Positions 7,312 to 16,393 are shown, counted from the stretch's first letter. The stretch is 36,783 nucleotides of DNA from an uncultured bacterium (GCA_902779645.1 CACZCH010000021.1:1-36783), one strand, 5' to 3'. The notes: generated from the sequence alone by a model not told the origin. Program-made: numbers and translations.

Positions 7312-8592
7312 ATGGTAAACATTGCAGCAATATATTCTACATTGGGAAACCCCAATTCATTAATACCGCTTCTTGTTAAAGATTCGGCATCTACTACCGG
7401 TATGACTGCAGGTTCTATGATAACAGGAAGAGAAGAAGGTCAAGACAGATTAATCGATGAAGTAGGAACAGAAATTATTTGGTTATGTGCTATACCTGCT
7501 TTTAAATGGTTATTTGATAAAACAATTTTTAAATCATTTAATTTAGATTCCGAATTTGACGTAAGAAATCTTAAAAATAAAGATATTTTAGAAAAAATTA
7601 AAGAACACGCGCCGACTGAAGATATTAAAAAGAATTTAGAAAAAATAGCAAAAAAACAAGGTTTGTTTAAAAATCTTGCACTTTATAAATTTTTCTTTTC
7701 AACAGGTATGGCAGTAGCTAGTTATATCGGTTTAACAAGAGCAAAACAAACATATACCGAAAATAAGATTAAGAAAAATTTGATAGCTGAATACAATGCT
7801 CAAAAAGCTAAACAAAATAATAATGATAAGCAAAATACTGATAAACCTTCATTTAAAGGGATTGGAGAAGTTGTTAAAAACTTTGCCTTTTCTCCTGTCA
7901 GAAACATGTGGTTATTAGATGGAGCAATTACAACAGAAAGACTGGCTGATTCAAGAACTCCTCAGGAGTTTGCAGGATATGCAATAAAAGAGGGTTCTAT
8001 TCTGTGCTTTATGTATTATGCAGGCGGAAAAATACAAAAGGCGTTGGAAAACAGAGCATTAAAAAAACACAATAGAACAATAGGACTTGATGTAAGAGTT
8101 TATGAAAACGGAAATTTGCAGAAAGCTTTTGAAAGCGGTACTGTTAAACAAAGCTTGGAAATATTTAAAAAGGCTATAACATTAAATGATGCTGATTTAT
8201 ATGAATTTATACATAAAAATCCGGAAAATGATATTATTAAATCGGCAAAAGAAGCAAAAATGATAAAAATGTATAATAAAACAGACAAAATCGATACAAG
8301 AAAATATATTGATTTAGATGAAATTAAAAATGCTTATAAAAATATTGATGCTCTTTATACACAATATCTTGATGCAATCAAAAAAGGTGATACAGCAGAA
8401 AACTTCTTTAAACATGTTAAGAAGTTGAAGAGAAATTCAATTTTAATGAATATAGGAAGCTGTATGTTCGCTCTTGGTGTAGTTACTCCTGCAGTTATGC
8501 TTGCGAAAAGATTTATGAGCAAGGATAATGCCGAATTCCAAACAAAGAAAGAAATAAGAGAACAGTTAATTAAAGAAGGTATAATTGCATAA
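7312..8592 (+). CDS. Hypothetical membrane-associated protein
   Basis: A 426-residue protein with no recognised family. Hydrophobic segments occur near the N-terminus (EIIWLCAIPAFKWLF), in FKNLALYKFFFSTGMAVASYIGL, around EGSILCFMYYAGG, and near the C-terminus (ILMNIGSCMFALGVVTPAVMLA). Charged Lys-rich helices separate them. A KPSFKGIGEVV segment sits in the middle. The layout resembles the repeat protein at 4633-6249: hydrophobic pairs followed by basic helices and a short charged tail. ATG 7312 has GGGGG upstream; an in-frame ATG at 7297 has no site. Function unknown, possibly related to the 538-residue protein. Confidence 0.72.
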   Translation: MVNIAAIYSTLGNPNSLIPLLVKDSASTTGMTAGSMITGREEGQDRLIDEVGTEIIWLCAIPAFKWLFDKTIFKSFNLDSEFDVRNLKNKDILEKIKEHAPTEDIKKNLEKIAKKQGLFKNLALYKFFFSTGMAVASYIGLTRAKQTYTENKIKKNLIAEYNAQKAKQNNNDKQNTDKPSFKGIGEVVKNFAFSPVRNMWLLDGAITTERLADSRTPQEFAGYAIKEGSILCFMYYAGGKIQKALENRALKKHNRTIGLDVRVYENGNLQKAFESGTVKQSLEIFKKAITLNDADLYEFIHKNPENDIIKSAKEAKMIKMYNKTDKIDTRKYIDLDEIKNAYKNIDALYTQYLDAIKKGDTAENFFKHVKKLKRNSILMNIGSCMFALGVVTPAVMLAKRFMSKDNAEFQTKKEIREQLIKEGIIA

Positions 8593-8597
8593 TAAAC

Positions 8598-8626
8598 TTC
8601 AAAAATATATCAATTCGTGATATAAT
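8598..8626 (+). promoter_or_regulatory. Promoter of the padR-DUF512 operon, leaderless layout
   Basis: TTCAAA (8598-8603), a 17-bp spacer and a perfect TATAAT (8621-8626). The ATG of padR begins 7 nt after the -10 ends, where transcription normally starts, and there is no ribosome binding site. The mRNA should be leaderless. Confidence 0.75.
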
Positions 8627-8632
8627 TTTTTT

Positions 8633-9145
8633 ATGATTGAACTCTTAATATTGTTTGAATTAAATAAAACAGTGCTTACAATGTACGGTGTCTCAAAGGA
8701 GATTAGAGGGGATTTTTCAGTTCTCACTACTCCCAGCTACGGTACTATTAAACCTGCTCTTCGCAGACTGGAGAACGGCGGTTTTGTAAAGACTCAAAAA
8801 ACCATTTCTGACGGCGGACGTCCTTCGACTTACTATTCGATTACACAAGGCGGAGTAAATGAACTCAAGAGATTAATAATGGAAGAACCGCTTGAAAATC
8901 CGATACAGTTTCTACCTATGGCAAGAGTAAAGCTGGCATGTGCTGATATTTTGGAACGGGATGACCAGCTCAAAATGATATCTTTGCTTAAAAATAAGGC
9001 AGAAAGTATTATTATTGATACAAAAAATATTATGGCATTCAAGGATTTATCTTTTTACCCCAAAATGGTTTTTGATAACTTAATATGCGAATACAAAAAT
9101 TTTATTTCACTGCTTGAGGGTTTTGAAAATGCCGGCTCTCGTTAG
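8633..9145 (+). CDS. PadR-family transcriptional regulator
   Basis: A 170-residue winged-helix regulator. The PadR domain covers about residues 1-85, with recognition-region residues around PSYGTIKPALRRLENGGFVKTQK and the wing GGRPSTYYSITQGGVNEL, typical of the family. The C-terminal helices (RVKLACADILERDDQLKMISLL and onward) are the PadR dimerisation part. It overlaps the radical SAM gene by 17 nt, so the two are coupled. PadR proteins usually repress their own operon. No clear palindrome is visible at the -10/ATG. Confidence 0.88.
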   Translation: MIELLILFELNKTVLTMYGVSKEIRGDFSVLTTPSYGTIKPALRRLENGGFVKTQKTISDGGRPSTYYSITQGGVNELKRLIMEEPLENPIQFLPMARVKLACADILERDDQLKMISLLKNKAESIIIDTKNIMAFKDLSFYPKMVFDNLICEYKNFISLLEGFENAGSR

Positions 9146-10385
9146 TGACGTGATTAAAGGTTCTATTGCGGAAGAACTTGAGATTGCAATGGGCGATACA
9201 ATTCTTTCTATTGATGGCGAAAAGATGCAGGATATGATTGATTATAAGTTTTTGTGTAAAAACGAACTTATAACAGTCGAGATTCAAAAATCAAACGGTG
9301 ATATAGAAGAAATTGAGCTTGAAAAAGATTATGATGAAGATTTGGGAATTGTTTTTGAAAGTGCGGTTTTTGACAGAGTAAAACCTTGTCTTAATAATTG
9401 TATCTTTTGTTTCGTTGCCCAACAACCGGACGGACTCAGAGATACATTGTACGTAAAAGATGATGATTACAGACTTTCATATCTTCAAGGGACATATATT
9501 ACAACCACAAATCTTACGGAAAAAGATAAAGATAGAATCTCAAAACTCCATCTCGGGCCTTTTTATATTTCTGTTCATACAACTAATCCCGAGCTTAGGG
9601 TAAAGATGCTTAGGAATCCTAATGCAGGAAAAATTATGGAGAATTTAAAATGGTTTTCAGATAATGAGATACCGTTTCATACTCAAATAGTTCTCTGCCC
9701 TGATTATAACGATGGTAAAGAGTTAGAAAGAACGCTAAAAGATTTATCTTCTTTGGGAGACTCTCTTTTATCTGTGGCAATTGTGCCTGTGGGTATAACT
9801 CAATTTAGGAGTGATGAACTCAAGTCTGTTGACAAAAAAGTAGCAGAAGAGACTATAAAGATTGCTTCAAACTACAAAAAAGTTTGCTGTTCTGATGAAT
9901 TCTTCCTGCTCGCAGGAAAGAATATACCGAATAGTGATTATTACGGGAATTTTTCTCAACTTGATGACGGAGTGGGGTCATTAAGGATGATTATGGATGA
10001 CTTTGACGAACTTGATTTACCTCAAAAAATTGAAAATTCTTTGACAATATGCTTTGCTTGCTCAGTTGCCGCTGAAACGGCTTTTAATTATATATCAAAA
10101 GGACTTAGTAAGATAGAAAACCTTACTTGTATAGTAAAGCCCGTAAAATCAACTTATTGGGGTAAAAATATTACCGTTGCGGGATTGATTACATCGGAGG
10201 ATTTGATTAATTCAATCAAAGATGTTGAAGCAGATTATATAATAGTTCCTTCAATTATGCTCAAACCTTATACAAATCTGTTTTTAGACGGAAAAACTCT
10301 TGATTATGTAAAAGAGAAAACTTCCAAAAACATAGTAGTTTTTGAGGACAACTATTCTGTCTCAGAAGTTTTGGATTTGATTTAA
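9129..10385 (+). CDS. PDZ/radical-SAM/DUF512 family protein
   Basis: A 418-residue protein with an N-terminal PDZ-like domain (PALVSDVIKGSIAEELEIAMGD, about 1-60), a radical-SAM cysteine motif C87-x3-C91-x2-C94 (PCLNNCIFCF) and a C-terminal DUF512 region. The family is conserved in Cyanobacteria and Clostridia; its reaction has not been settled. The Fe-S motif is intact. ATG 9129 is preceded by GAGGG within padR; the frame also opens at a TTG at 9114. The stop is adjacent to the convergent permease gene. Confidence 0.9.
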   Translation: MPALVSDVIKGSIAEELEIAMGDTILSIDGEKMQDMIDYKFLCKNELITVEIQKSNGDIEEIELEKDYDEDLGIVFESAVFDRVKPCLNNCIFCFVAQQPDGLRDTLYVKDDDYRLSYLQGTYITTTNLTEKDKDRISKLHLGPFYISVHTTNPELRVKMLRNPNAGKIMENLKWFSDNEIPFHTQIVLCPDYNDGKELERTLKDLSSLGDSLLSVAIVPVGITQFRSDELKSVDKKVAEETIKIASNYKKVCCSDEFFLLAGKNIPNSDYYGNFSQLDDGVGSLRMIMDDFDELDLPQKIENSLTICFACSVAAETAFNYISKGLSKIENLTCIVKPVKSTYWGKNITVAGLITSEDLINSIKDVEADYIIVPSIMLKPYTNLFLDGKTLDYVKEKTSKNIVVFEDNYSVSEVLDLI

Positions 10386-10386
10386 A

Positions 10387-11418
10387 TCAGTTTACATTTT
10401 TTATGTAAAGTTCTTCTAACAGAACACAGAATGTTGCTGCAATTGCAGGAGCAAATACGACACCGATCAGCCCTAAAAATTGAGCCGTAATAAGCAGGAA
10501 GAAAAATATTATTAATGGGTGTAAATCAAGCAGTTTGCCGAATACATAAGGTCTTACAAGATTGTTTTCCGCCCATTGTGCAAAACCGAATAAGAGTATA
10601 GTTAAAATTATTTTTGCTAAACTCATTTTGCATACTGCAATTAAGATTATGACAAAAGCAACTGCAGGCCCAACAATTGGAACCAAATCAAAAATGGCAG
10701 TTATTAAACCAAGTATAACAGCATAATCAACTCCTAATATAGCAAGTCCTATAAAAATAATAAGTCCTACGCATGTGACTGTTACAACTTGAGCCAAAAC
10801 ATATCCGCCTACTTTATTTGAAATAGAATCCAATATTTCTTCTGCTTTTTTCTTCAAATCATGCGGAAAAAGAGATAAATAACCTTTTTTTACGGTTTCT
10901 TTGTCGGCAAGGAAGTAATAAATTATAATACAAGTGGCTAAGAAGTATATTAAAAAGGAGGCAATGCTTTTGCTAAAAGTTATTGATTTACTGACTATAT
11001 TAGATGTTACATCAGTCGCAGAAGAAAACATTTCGCCTATATTTAAGTTATTTAAACTTGTATTGGAAAGGAATGGAAGTGATAATAAAAACTTTTTCGA
11101 GTGTTCAAATCTTTCAGGTAATGTTGAGATAAATGAATGTATTTGTTCGCCACCTGTTACAATAATAGGTATGAATAACATAAAACAAATTAAAAGTGTC
11201 AGTCCTAAAACTATTGCAGAAGAAGCCGGACGACTTAATTTTTTAAATTTTTCGCACATTTTGTCTACAATAGGATTTAAAGAACAAGAAATTACAAACG
11301 CTGCAAAGAAAAGTATTGCAACATCTTTAATGTGCGCTAAGAAAATTATAAATAAAATTGCTAAAACTAGAAATATAAAATTTTTAATCCCTATGTATTT
11401 ATTAAAAAATCGAATCAT
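10387..11418 (-). CDS. AI-2E family transporter (UPF0118/DUF20)
   Basis: A 343-residue integral membrane protein with seven to eight hydrophobic segments: two close together at the N-terminus (FIFLVLAILFIIFLAHI and VAILFFAAFVISCSLNPIVD), one in LVLTLLICFMLFIPII-like sequence, and a dense C-terminal set containing the family signature GVDYAVILGLITAIFDLVPIVGP. AAAGGAG lies 7 nt before the ATG. Family members include TqsA-like exporters and Na+/H+ antiporters, so the substrate is open. It stands alone, convergent with the DUF512 gene and divergent from the ABC gene. Confidence 0.9.
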   Translation of the reverse strand: MIRFFNKYIGIKNFIFLVLAILFIIFLAHIKDVAILFFAAFVISCSLNPIVDKMCEKFKKLSRPASSAIVLGLTLLICFMLFIPIIVTGGEQIHSFISTLPERFEHSKKFLLSLPFLSNTSLNNLNIGEMFSSATDVTSNIVSKSITFSKSIASFLIYFLATCIIIYYFLADKETVKKGYLSLFPHDLKKKAEEILDSISNKVGGYVLAQVVTVTCVGLIIFIGLAILGVDYAVILGLITAIFDLVPIVGPAVAFVIILIAVCKMSLAKIILTILLFGFAQWAENNLVRPYVFGKLLDLHPLIIFFFLLITAQFLGLIGVVFAPAIAATFCVLLEELYIKNVN

Positions 11419-11486
11419 AAAAACTCCTTTTACAAGTATGATATCATAAAATCCCCCTTTTATATATTTTCATACAAAATAAAAAA

Positions 11487-11495
11487 TGCTAGAAT
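11487..11495 (+). promoter_or_regulatory. Extended -10 of the ABC ATPase gene, leaderless layout
   Basis: TGC-TAGAAT forms an extended -10 whose last base is 6 nt before the ATG at 11502. No ribosome binding site fits between. The -35 is weak, as is usual for extended -10 promoters. Confidence 0.6.
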
Positions 11496-11501
11496 AATTA
11501 C

Positions 11502-12284
11502 ATGGGTAATATTTTAGATATCAAAAATTTAACCGTAGAATATACAAGTACAAACAATAATAAAGCAAATATTGTAAGGGCAGTCGATAACGTATCTTTC
11601 TCAATTGAAGAAGGAGAAATATACGCACTGGCAGGAGAATCAGGCTGTGGAAAATCAACCATGGCTAAAGCTATAACAAAACTTGTTCCCGTAAAATCTG
11701 GTGATATTTTTTATAACGGTAAAAGTATTTTAAGCCAATCTAAGGAAGAGAAAAAAGAATACCCAAAACAAGTTCAGATGGTTTTTCAAAATCCGTATTC
11801 AAGCCTAAATCCGAAAATGAAAATAGGTGATATTCTGCAAGAACCGCTTGATATTAATACAACATATTCAGCTAAAGCTAAACGCTCCTTGATTAACGAA
11901 GTATTAAAAGATGTCGGTTTGAATGAAAATGTTTTGGACTTGTATCCGCACGAATTTTCAGGTGGCCAAAGGCAAAGAATTGCTATTGCAAGAGCTTTGA
12001 TTTTAAACCCTTCGTTCTTGATTGCGGATGAGCCTGTGAGTGCATTAGATGCAAGTATTCAAGCTCAAATAATAAATTTGTTTAAAGACTTAAAAAGGCA
12101 GAGGAATTTGACAATTCTTTTTATATCCCATGACTTAAATGTAATAAGATACCTGGCTGACAGAATAGGCGTTATGTACTTTGGAAAGCTGGTTGAAGAA
12201 AACGATGTTCTTTCCATATTCAATTTCCCCAAACACGAGTATACAAAAACTCTTTTATCTTCTGCGCCTATACTTAAGATATAG
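11502..12284 (+). CDS. ABC transporter ATP-binding protein, OppF/DppF-like
   Basis: A 260-residue ATPase of the peptide/nickel uptake type. Walker A is GESGCGKST (45-53), the Q-loop is in QMVFQNPYSSLNP, the signature is FSGGQRQRIAIARAL, Walker B is FLIADEPVSALD and the H-loop is ISHDLNVIRYLADRIGVM. It lacks the C-terminal Cys-rich oligopeptide extension of OppF, so it is about 60 residues short of full OppF. No permease, binding protein or OppD partner lies nearby. It must work with partners encoded elsewhere or have another role. Confidence 0.85.
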   Translation: MGNILDIKNLTVEYTSTNNNKANIVRAVDNVSFSIEEGEIYALAGESGCGKSTMAKAITKLVPVKSGDIFYNGKSILSQSKEEKKEYPKQVQMVFQNPYSSLNPKMKIGDILQEPLDINTTYSAKAKRSLINEVLKDVGLNENVLDLYPHEFSGGQRQRIAIARALILNPSFLIADEPVSALDASIQAQIINLFKDLKRQRNLTILFISHDLNVIRYLADRIGVMYFGKLVEENDVLSIFNFPKHEYTKTLLSSAPILKI

Positions 12285-12342
12285 AGTCTCCTCCGTTTGA
12301 ATGAATTATTGTTAAAAAAAGTAAAAATATTTCAGAATACCC

Positions 12343-12369
12343 TAAAGTTTTTCAAAATTGTGCCGATAA
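12343..12369 (+). promoter_or_regulatory. Sigma-28 (FliA/SigD-type) promoter
   Basis: TAAAGTTT (12343-12350), exactly 11 nt, then GCCGATAA (12362-12369). This is identical to the FliA consensus at every consensus position and in spacing. It lies 25 bp upstream of the ATG of the 628-residue gene. A match this complete is very unlikely by chance in AT-rich DNA. It implies an alternative sigma factor of the flagellar class in this organism. Confidence 0.85.
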
Positions 12370-12394
12370 ATATAATGTAGGTATAGGTCATGTC

Positions 12395-14281
12395 ATGCGA
12401 AAAATAAACGGAATCACTATCAACGGAGAATATCTGGGTAATAGTGTTGTTATAAACGGTATGTTTAGAGCAATATGTACTATTTCCCCTATTATTATGC
12501 GTGATTTTGTCCTAATAATAAACCAGATTGAAAGACTCGATGAAGCGGTTAAAATCAAGAATTTTAACTGTGGTTTTGATTGCATTGACATAGAATTTAA
12601 TAACAGTAATACAAAAGGAATCGCAAGCCTATACTTTAAACTTATAAACGGTGAACCTGAACTTACAGATTGCAAACTAATTATTAATGATGAGGAATAT
12701 GTAGCGTCTGAAGAAAGAATAGCAGAAGAAGTTTCCAAAGAAGCTGAGAAAATTATACCTGAAACAGAAGATGTTGATAAAGATGACATTGTGCGCAAGG
12801 AAAAAATTAACGAGATTAAGTCTAAGAAATTAGAGGAATTGCGAGCTAAAAAAGAAGCATTATTAAACAAAAAAAATTCAAAAAATATAAATAAAATGTC
12901 TATACCTGCACAGAAAGATGAACCTCCAAAATCTCGGCTGGAAAAACTTTTAGAACAAAAGCGTAAAATAGCGGATGCAAAAGCCGGTAGAAAAAGAGAT
13001 GATGAAAATAGCAAAACGGAAACAATTTCTCAGGGCTCTTCTATCGAAAAAACAGAAAAAACGGACAAAAATGACAATAAAAGTGTTTCTTCTGATACTG
13101 ATAAAACAGGTATGTCAGTTTCTATCTCAGCAGAAAATATTACTGAAAATATTACAAAAAATGACAAATCAAATGATATAAGAAGTGATTCTCAAGTCGG
13201 ATCTGTATCAGAAATTAAAAATGATGGTGAAACGGCTCAAGAAATATCAAAACAGGATGATATTACAAGCCAGAGTTTAGGGGAAACAGAAAGCACAGAT
13301 AGTACTTATACCAAATCAAATGAACTAAAGAGCAGTAAATTCGATAATTTAGATGAAATAGATTTGGAAAATTTAAGTGACGAGGAATTGGCAGAACTCG
13401 AAGCAGAGCTGGAAGCGCAAATGGTAGACGAGGATGAATATAATTCGGAACCGGCTAATACAAACTATCAAGGCTTTAATCCGGATTTTGCCGAAAATCT
13501 TTCACAAGGCCTTATAAACGGCTTAACACAAGGATTATCGGAAGGACTTGCACAAGGTATTGCCCAAGGCCTTAGTCAGGGGTTTGCACAAATGTCAAGT
13601 CATTTGGAAAATTCTTTTGGAAGTAATAACGGTTATCAAAATAATCAGAATTTTGACAGCGGATTTAACAATTTTAACTCTAATAATATGCAAAACATGC
13701 AGTCTATGCCGGCTAATAATTTTGATATGTCAAACGGTTTTGATTTTAGTAATAATTCGCAGCCGATTAATAGTGCAATACCTGCATCTACGCCTACACC
13801 TGCCAATAACCAAATGTATCAGTCATCATCTCCTGATTATGCTCAAATTGACAATCGTAATTATAATGCTTCAATGGAAGCAAGAGATAACTATGCCTAT
13901 GATGAAAATTCTAATTTAGATGATTTATCGGAACTATATTCTGATTTTTACGAAGAATGTCAAACCGATGATGATGAATACGGTTCTGATATAAATTCTA
14001 AAAGACCGCAAAGTAAAGGCCCTAATACTTCTGAAATAGATGCTCTTAAAGCTGAACTGGAAGCTCTTCGAGCAGAAGCGGAAGTGAAAAAAGATTTGAT
14101 GACTTTGGATGAATTTCTTGCTAAACAGAAAGAATTAGAAGAAGCTAAAGAAAAGAAACGCAGACAAAAATTCAGAATTGTTGGAAGCAGAGAAAGAGTT
14201 AACGCAAGTGCTCTTGACGGAGGTGTTTTTGTGGCTGGTAATAAAGTCTACAAATGGGGTGATACAAAGGTTCTTGAATAA
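12395..14281 (+). CDS. Large acidic low-complexity protein under a sigma-28 promoter
   Basis: A 628-residue protein of unknown function. The N-terminal ~115 residues look folded (INGITINGEYLGNSVVINGM, then beta-rich sequence). Residues about 130-360 are a charged Ser/Lys/Asp/Glu linker with coiled stretches (LSDEELAELEAELEAQMVD). About 368-398 is a run of Gly-Leu four-residue repeats, followed by an Asn/Gln/Ser/Pro-rich region (about 400-500). A coiled-coil (EIDALKAELEALRAEAEV) and a compact tail rich in Gly/Val (GGVFVAGNKVYKWGD) end the protein. There is no signal peptide or obvious membrane helix. The promoter suggests expression with motility or surface genes. Confidence 0.75.
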   Translation: MRKINGITINGEYLGNSVVINGMFRAICTISPIIMRDFVLIINQIERLDEAVKIKNFNCGFDCIDIEFNNSNTKGIASLYFKLINGEPELTDCKLIINDEEYVASEERIAEEVSKEAEKIIPETEDVDKDDIVRKEKINEIKSKKLEELRAKKEALLNKKNSKNINKMSIPAQKDEPPKSRLEKLLEQKRKIADAKAGRKRDDENSKTETISQGSSIEKTEKTDKNDNKSVSSDTDKTGMSVSISAENITENITKNDKSNDIRSDSQVGSVSEIKNDGETAQEISKQDDITSQSLGETESTDSTYTKSNELKSSKFDNLDEIDLENLSDEELAELEAELEAQMVDEDEYNSEPANTNYQGFNPDFAENLSQGLINGLTQGLSEGLAQGIAQGLSQGFAQMSSHLENSFGSNNGYQNNQNFDSGFNNFNSNNMQNMQSMPANNFDMSNGFDFSNNSQPINSAIPASTPTPANNQMYQSSSPDYAQIDNRNYNASMEARDNYAYDENSNLDDLSELYSDFYEECQTDDDEYGSDINSKRPQSKGPNTSEIDALKAELEALRAEAEVKKDLMTLDEFLAKQKELEEAKEKKRRQKFRIVGSRERVNASALDGGVFVAGNKVYKWGDTKVLE

Positions 14282-14286
14282 AATTT

Positions 14287-15600
14287 TTATTCCGGTAATA
14301 CTTTATATGAATTTATGAGAGTTTTAAATTTGGAATCTTTGTATAAATAAACATCTATATAATATTTTTGTAACTCTTTTTTCGTATAGATTTTGTTATT
14401 CAATTTTATTTTTAATTCTGTTTCTCCTCCGTTGGAATATAGCGGTTCATCAGGGGAAGCACAATGTATTATTATATTTTTTTTGTCATCTTTTTCCTGC
14501 CGTAGAATGAATTCTGCCGTAAGGTTTGATATATCTTGAGAAGAAATGTTTTTTAATAAAAAGTCAGAATATATTTTGTATGTAAAAAATCTCTTTTTTA
14601 CCTTGATATATTTTGGTTCCAATTCAATATCATTTTTGTATACAACTTTTCTGGCCGTATATAAATCAAATGAGTGAACTTTGTATCTGTAATATTTAGC
14701 TTTGATACCTTCACCTTGAATGTCATAAATATTTGCAGCTTTCATCAAAGATTTGGTATAAACATTGTAATCTATTTCTTGCGGTATTTTATTTATGAGC
14801 GGTTCAAAATAATCTAATGCTGTAATAGGATTTAAATCAGCATATACAACTGCCAATCTATATTGTATTTTAAGATTATCAGGATCATATTTTAAAGCTT
14901 TTTTTAAAAATCTCACTGCATCAGAGTTGTAACCGTTTTTAACTATTATTGAAGATGCTTCTAAATATGCATTTATTAACCTTTGCCTTATAGATTCTTT
15001 GATAATTTTATCTTTTTTTGTTAGCCGGTTGTAGTAATAATATGCTTTTTCATAAGCATCGGCTGCTTTTAAGAATTTACCGTTAGTATAATAATAATCT
15101 CCGACGATTATGTTTGCACGAGTTTTAAATCTAATAAGTCTTAGAGTATTTGTGTCTGTTACGGAATCTATAATTTTTTTTGCTTCATCAATTTTGTTTT
15201 GTAATATTAAAACTGTTGCAAGCTTTAATTCATCATCGTATATGCCGGTAGGAGATTTTTTATATGCGTTATAATATGCATATTCTGCTTTTAAATAATC
15301 TCCGGCAAGTTCGTACAAATTTCCTACTTTCATACAAAAACTATAATTTTTATCACTAATTTTTGCCGTTAAATCTGCATTAGAAACAATTTGTATAGCA
15401 AGCTGCTGTTCAATTTTTGTTTTTTCGTTTTTATGTGCGTACAAATTTTTTATCATTTCGCTTCTTGCGTGGAATGATAATAAAACGGTGAAAATAGTTG
15501 CTGCAATAAATGATATGCCGGCAGTTTTTAGATATCCCAGCATTTCCTGAGCGAAAGTAACATCTTTTTTCTTTTTAGATTTTTTATTCTCTTTAATCAT
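14287..15600 (-). CDS. TPR-repeat protein with N-terminal membrane anchor
   Basis: A 437-residue protein. A Lys-rich cytoplasmic N-terminus (KENKKSKKKKD) precedes one hydrophobic helix (TAGISFIAATIFTVLLSF, about 30-48). Then come several tetratricopeptide-like repeats (VGNLYELAGDYLKAEYAYYNAYKK; VGDYYYTNGKFLKAADAYEKAY; DAVRFLKKALKYDPDN), and a beta-rich C-terminal domain of about 100 residues with no recognised family. The TPR part is probably extracytoplasmic (periplasmic). It overlaps the upstream mgtC by 8 nt, so the two are co-translated. Confidence 0.8.
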   Translation of the reverse strand: MIKENKKSKKKKDVTFAQEMLGYLKTAGISFIAATIFTVLLSFHARSEMIKNLYAHKNEKTKIEQQLAIQIVSNADLTAKISDKNYSFCMKVGNLYELAGDYLKAEYAYYNAYKKSPTGIYDDELKLATVLILQNKIDEAKKIIDSVTDTNTLRLIRFKTRANIIVGDYYYTNGKFLKAADAYEKAYYYYNRLTKKDKIIKESIRQRLINAYLEASSIIVKNGYNSDAVRFLKKALKYDPDNLKIQYRLAVVYADLNPITALDYFEPLINKIPQEIDYNVYTKSLMKAANIYDIQGEGIKAKYYRYKVHSFDLYTARKVVYKNDIELEPKYIKVKKRFFTYKIYSDFLLKNISSQDISNLTAEFILRQEKDDKKNIIIHCASPDEPLYSNGGETELKIKLNNKIYTKKELQKYYIDVYLYKDSKFKTLINSYKVLPE

Positions 15601-16309
15601 TTAATTCCTGCAGGGAAACAGAATCTGCGTCTGTCATATTAATTATTGCATCATATATTTCATCAATTTGTCTTTTATTGCATAGTTCAATAGATGAAGT
15701 TATTTTTGATTTTTGAGAGTTTTCAATAAGTTTTTTAGATGAGAAATCTATCATATCTTCAACTTTTGAGATTAGATAATCATAGATTTTTTTTACATCG
15801 TCTCCTTTGCAGTATACAGTTATTTTGAATCTTTTAAGTTGTTTACCGCTTGAAGGTAAGAATTGTTTTTCGAAAACTCTAATTATTGTTAATACTGCAA
15901 CACTAAGAATTGTGGATATAACGGCAACATCATACAATCCTGCTCCGCAGGCCATACCAATACTTGCAGCAATCCAAAGAGTTGCTGCTGTTGTAAGGCC
16001 GAATACCATAGGACCGTTTCTTAAGACTGTACCTGCGCCGATAAAGCCGATACCTGTTACTATTTGAGCAGCAATTCTGGCAGTATCTCTCACTCCAGTC
16101 GCTTGGTCTATTATTACGTTATCACCCTGCGCGAAAGTCGGAAACCCATAAATAGAAAGCAAAGTAAATATGCATGCCCCCAAACAAACCAAAATATGAG
16201 TTCTTAATCCAGCATATTTATTCGTAAGCTCTCTTTCTAATCCGAGCGCAAATCCTAGCACAACGGCAACAGATAATCTTATAAAAAATTCTAAATTAAA
16301 ATATTCCAT
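15593..16309 (-). CDS. MgtC/SapB family membrane protein
   Basis: A 238-residue protein. The N-terminal MgtC domain has about five membrane helices and the family signature GLERELTNKYAGLRTHILV, followed by a conserved small-residue run (GIGFIGAGTVLRNG). The C-terminal ~90 residues form a soluble ACT-like domain (KRFKITVYCKGDDVKKIYDYL). MgtC proteins modulate the F1F0 ATPase or Mg2+ homeostasis in other bacteria; the role here is inferred. GGGAGAG precedes the ATG. The stop overlaps the start of the TPR gene. Confidence 0.9.
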   Translation of the reverse strand: MEYFNLEFFIRLSVAVVLGFALGLERELTNKYAGLRTHILVCLGACIFTLLSIYGFPTFAQGDNVIIDQATGVRDTARIAAQIVTGIGFIGAGTVLRNGPMVFGLTTAATLWIAASIGMACGAGLYDVAVISTILSVAVLTIIRVFEKQFLPSSGKQLKRFKITVYCKGDDVKKIYDYLISKVEDMIDFSSKKLIENSQKSKITSSIELCNKRQIDEIYDAIINMTDADSVSLQELND

Positions 16310-16393
16310 CTATGCTCTCTCCCTTTCTTAAATGATACAATATTTACACATAAAATACAACTTTTAGGGTAGTTAAATGAGCCAAGTATTATG

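Noticed and set aside
10934..11449. 171-residue plus-strand frame opposite the AI-2E permease
   Set aside because: The permease frame has clear membrane helices, the family signature and a strong ribosome binding site; the opposite frame has none of these.
12388..13014. 208-residue minus-strand frame, Ser/Phe/Leu rich
   Set aside because: Antisense shadow of the acidic coiled-coil gene; composition follows from the Glu/Lys/Asp codons of the real frame.
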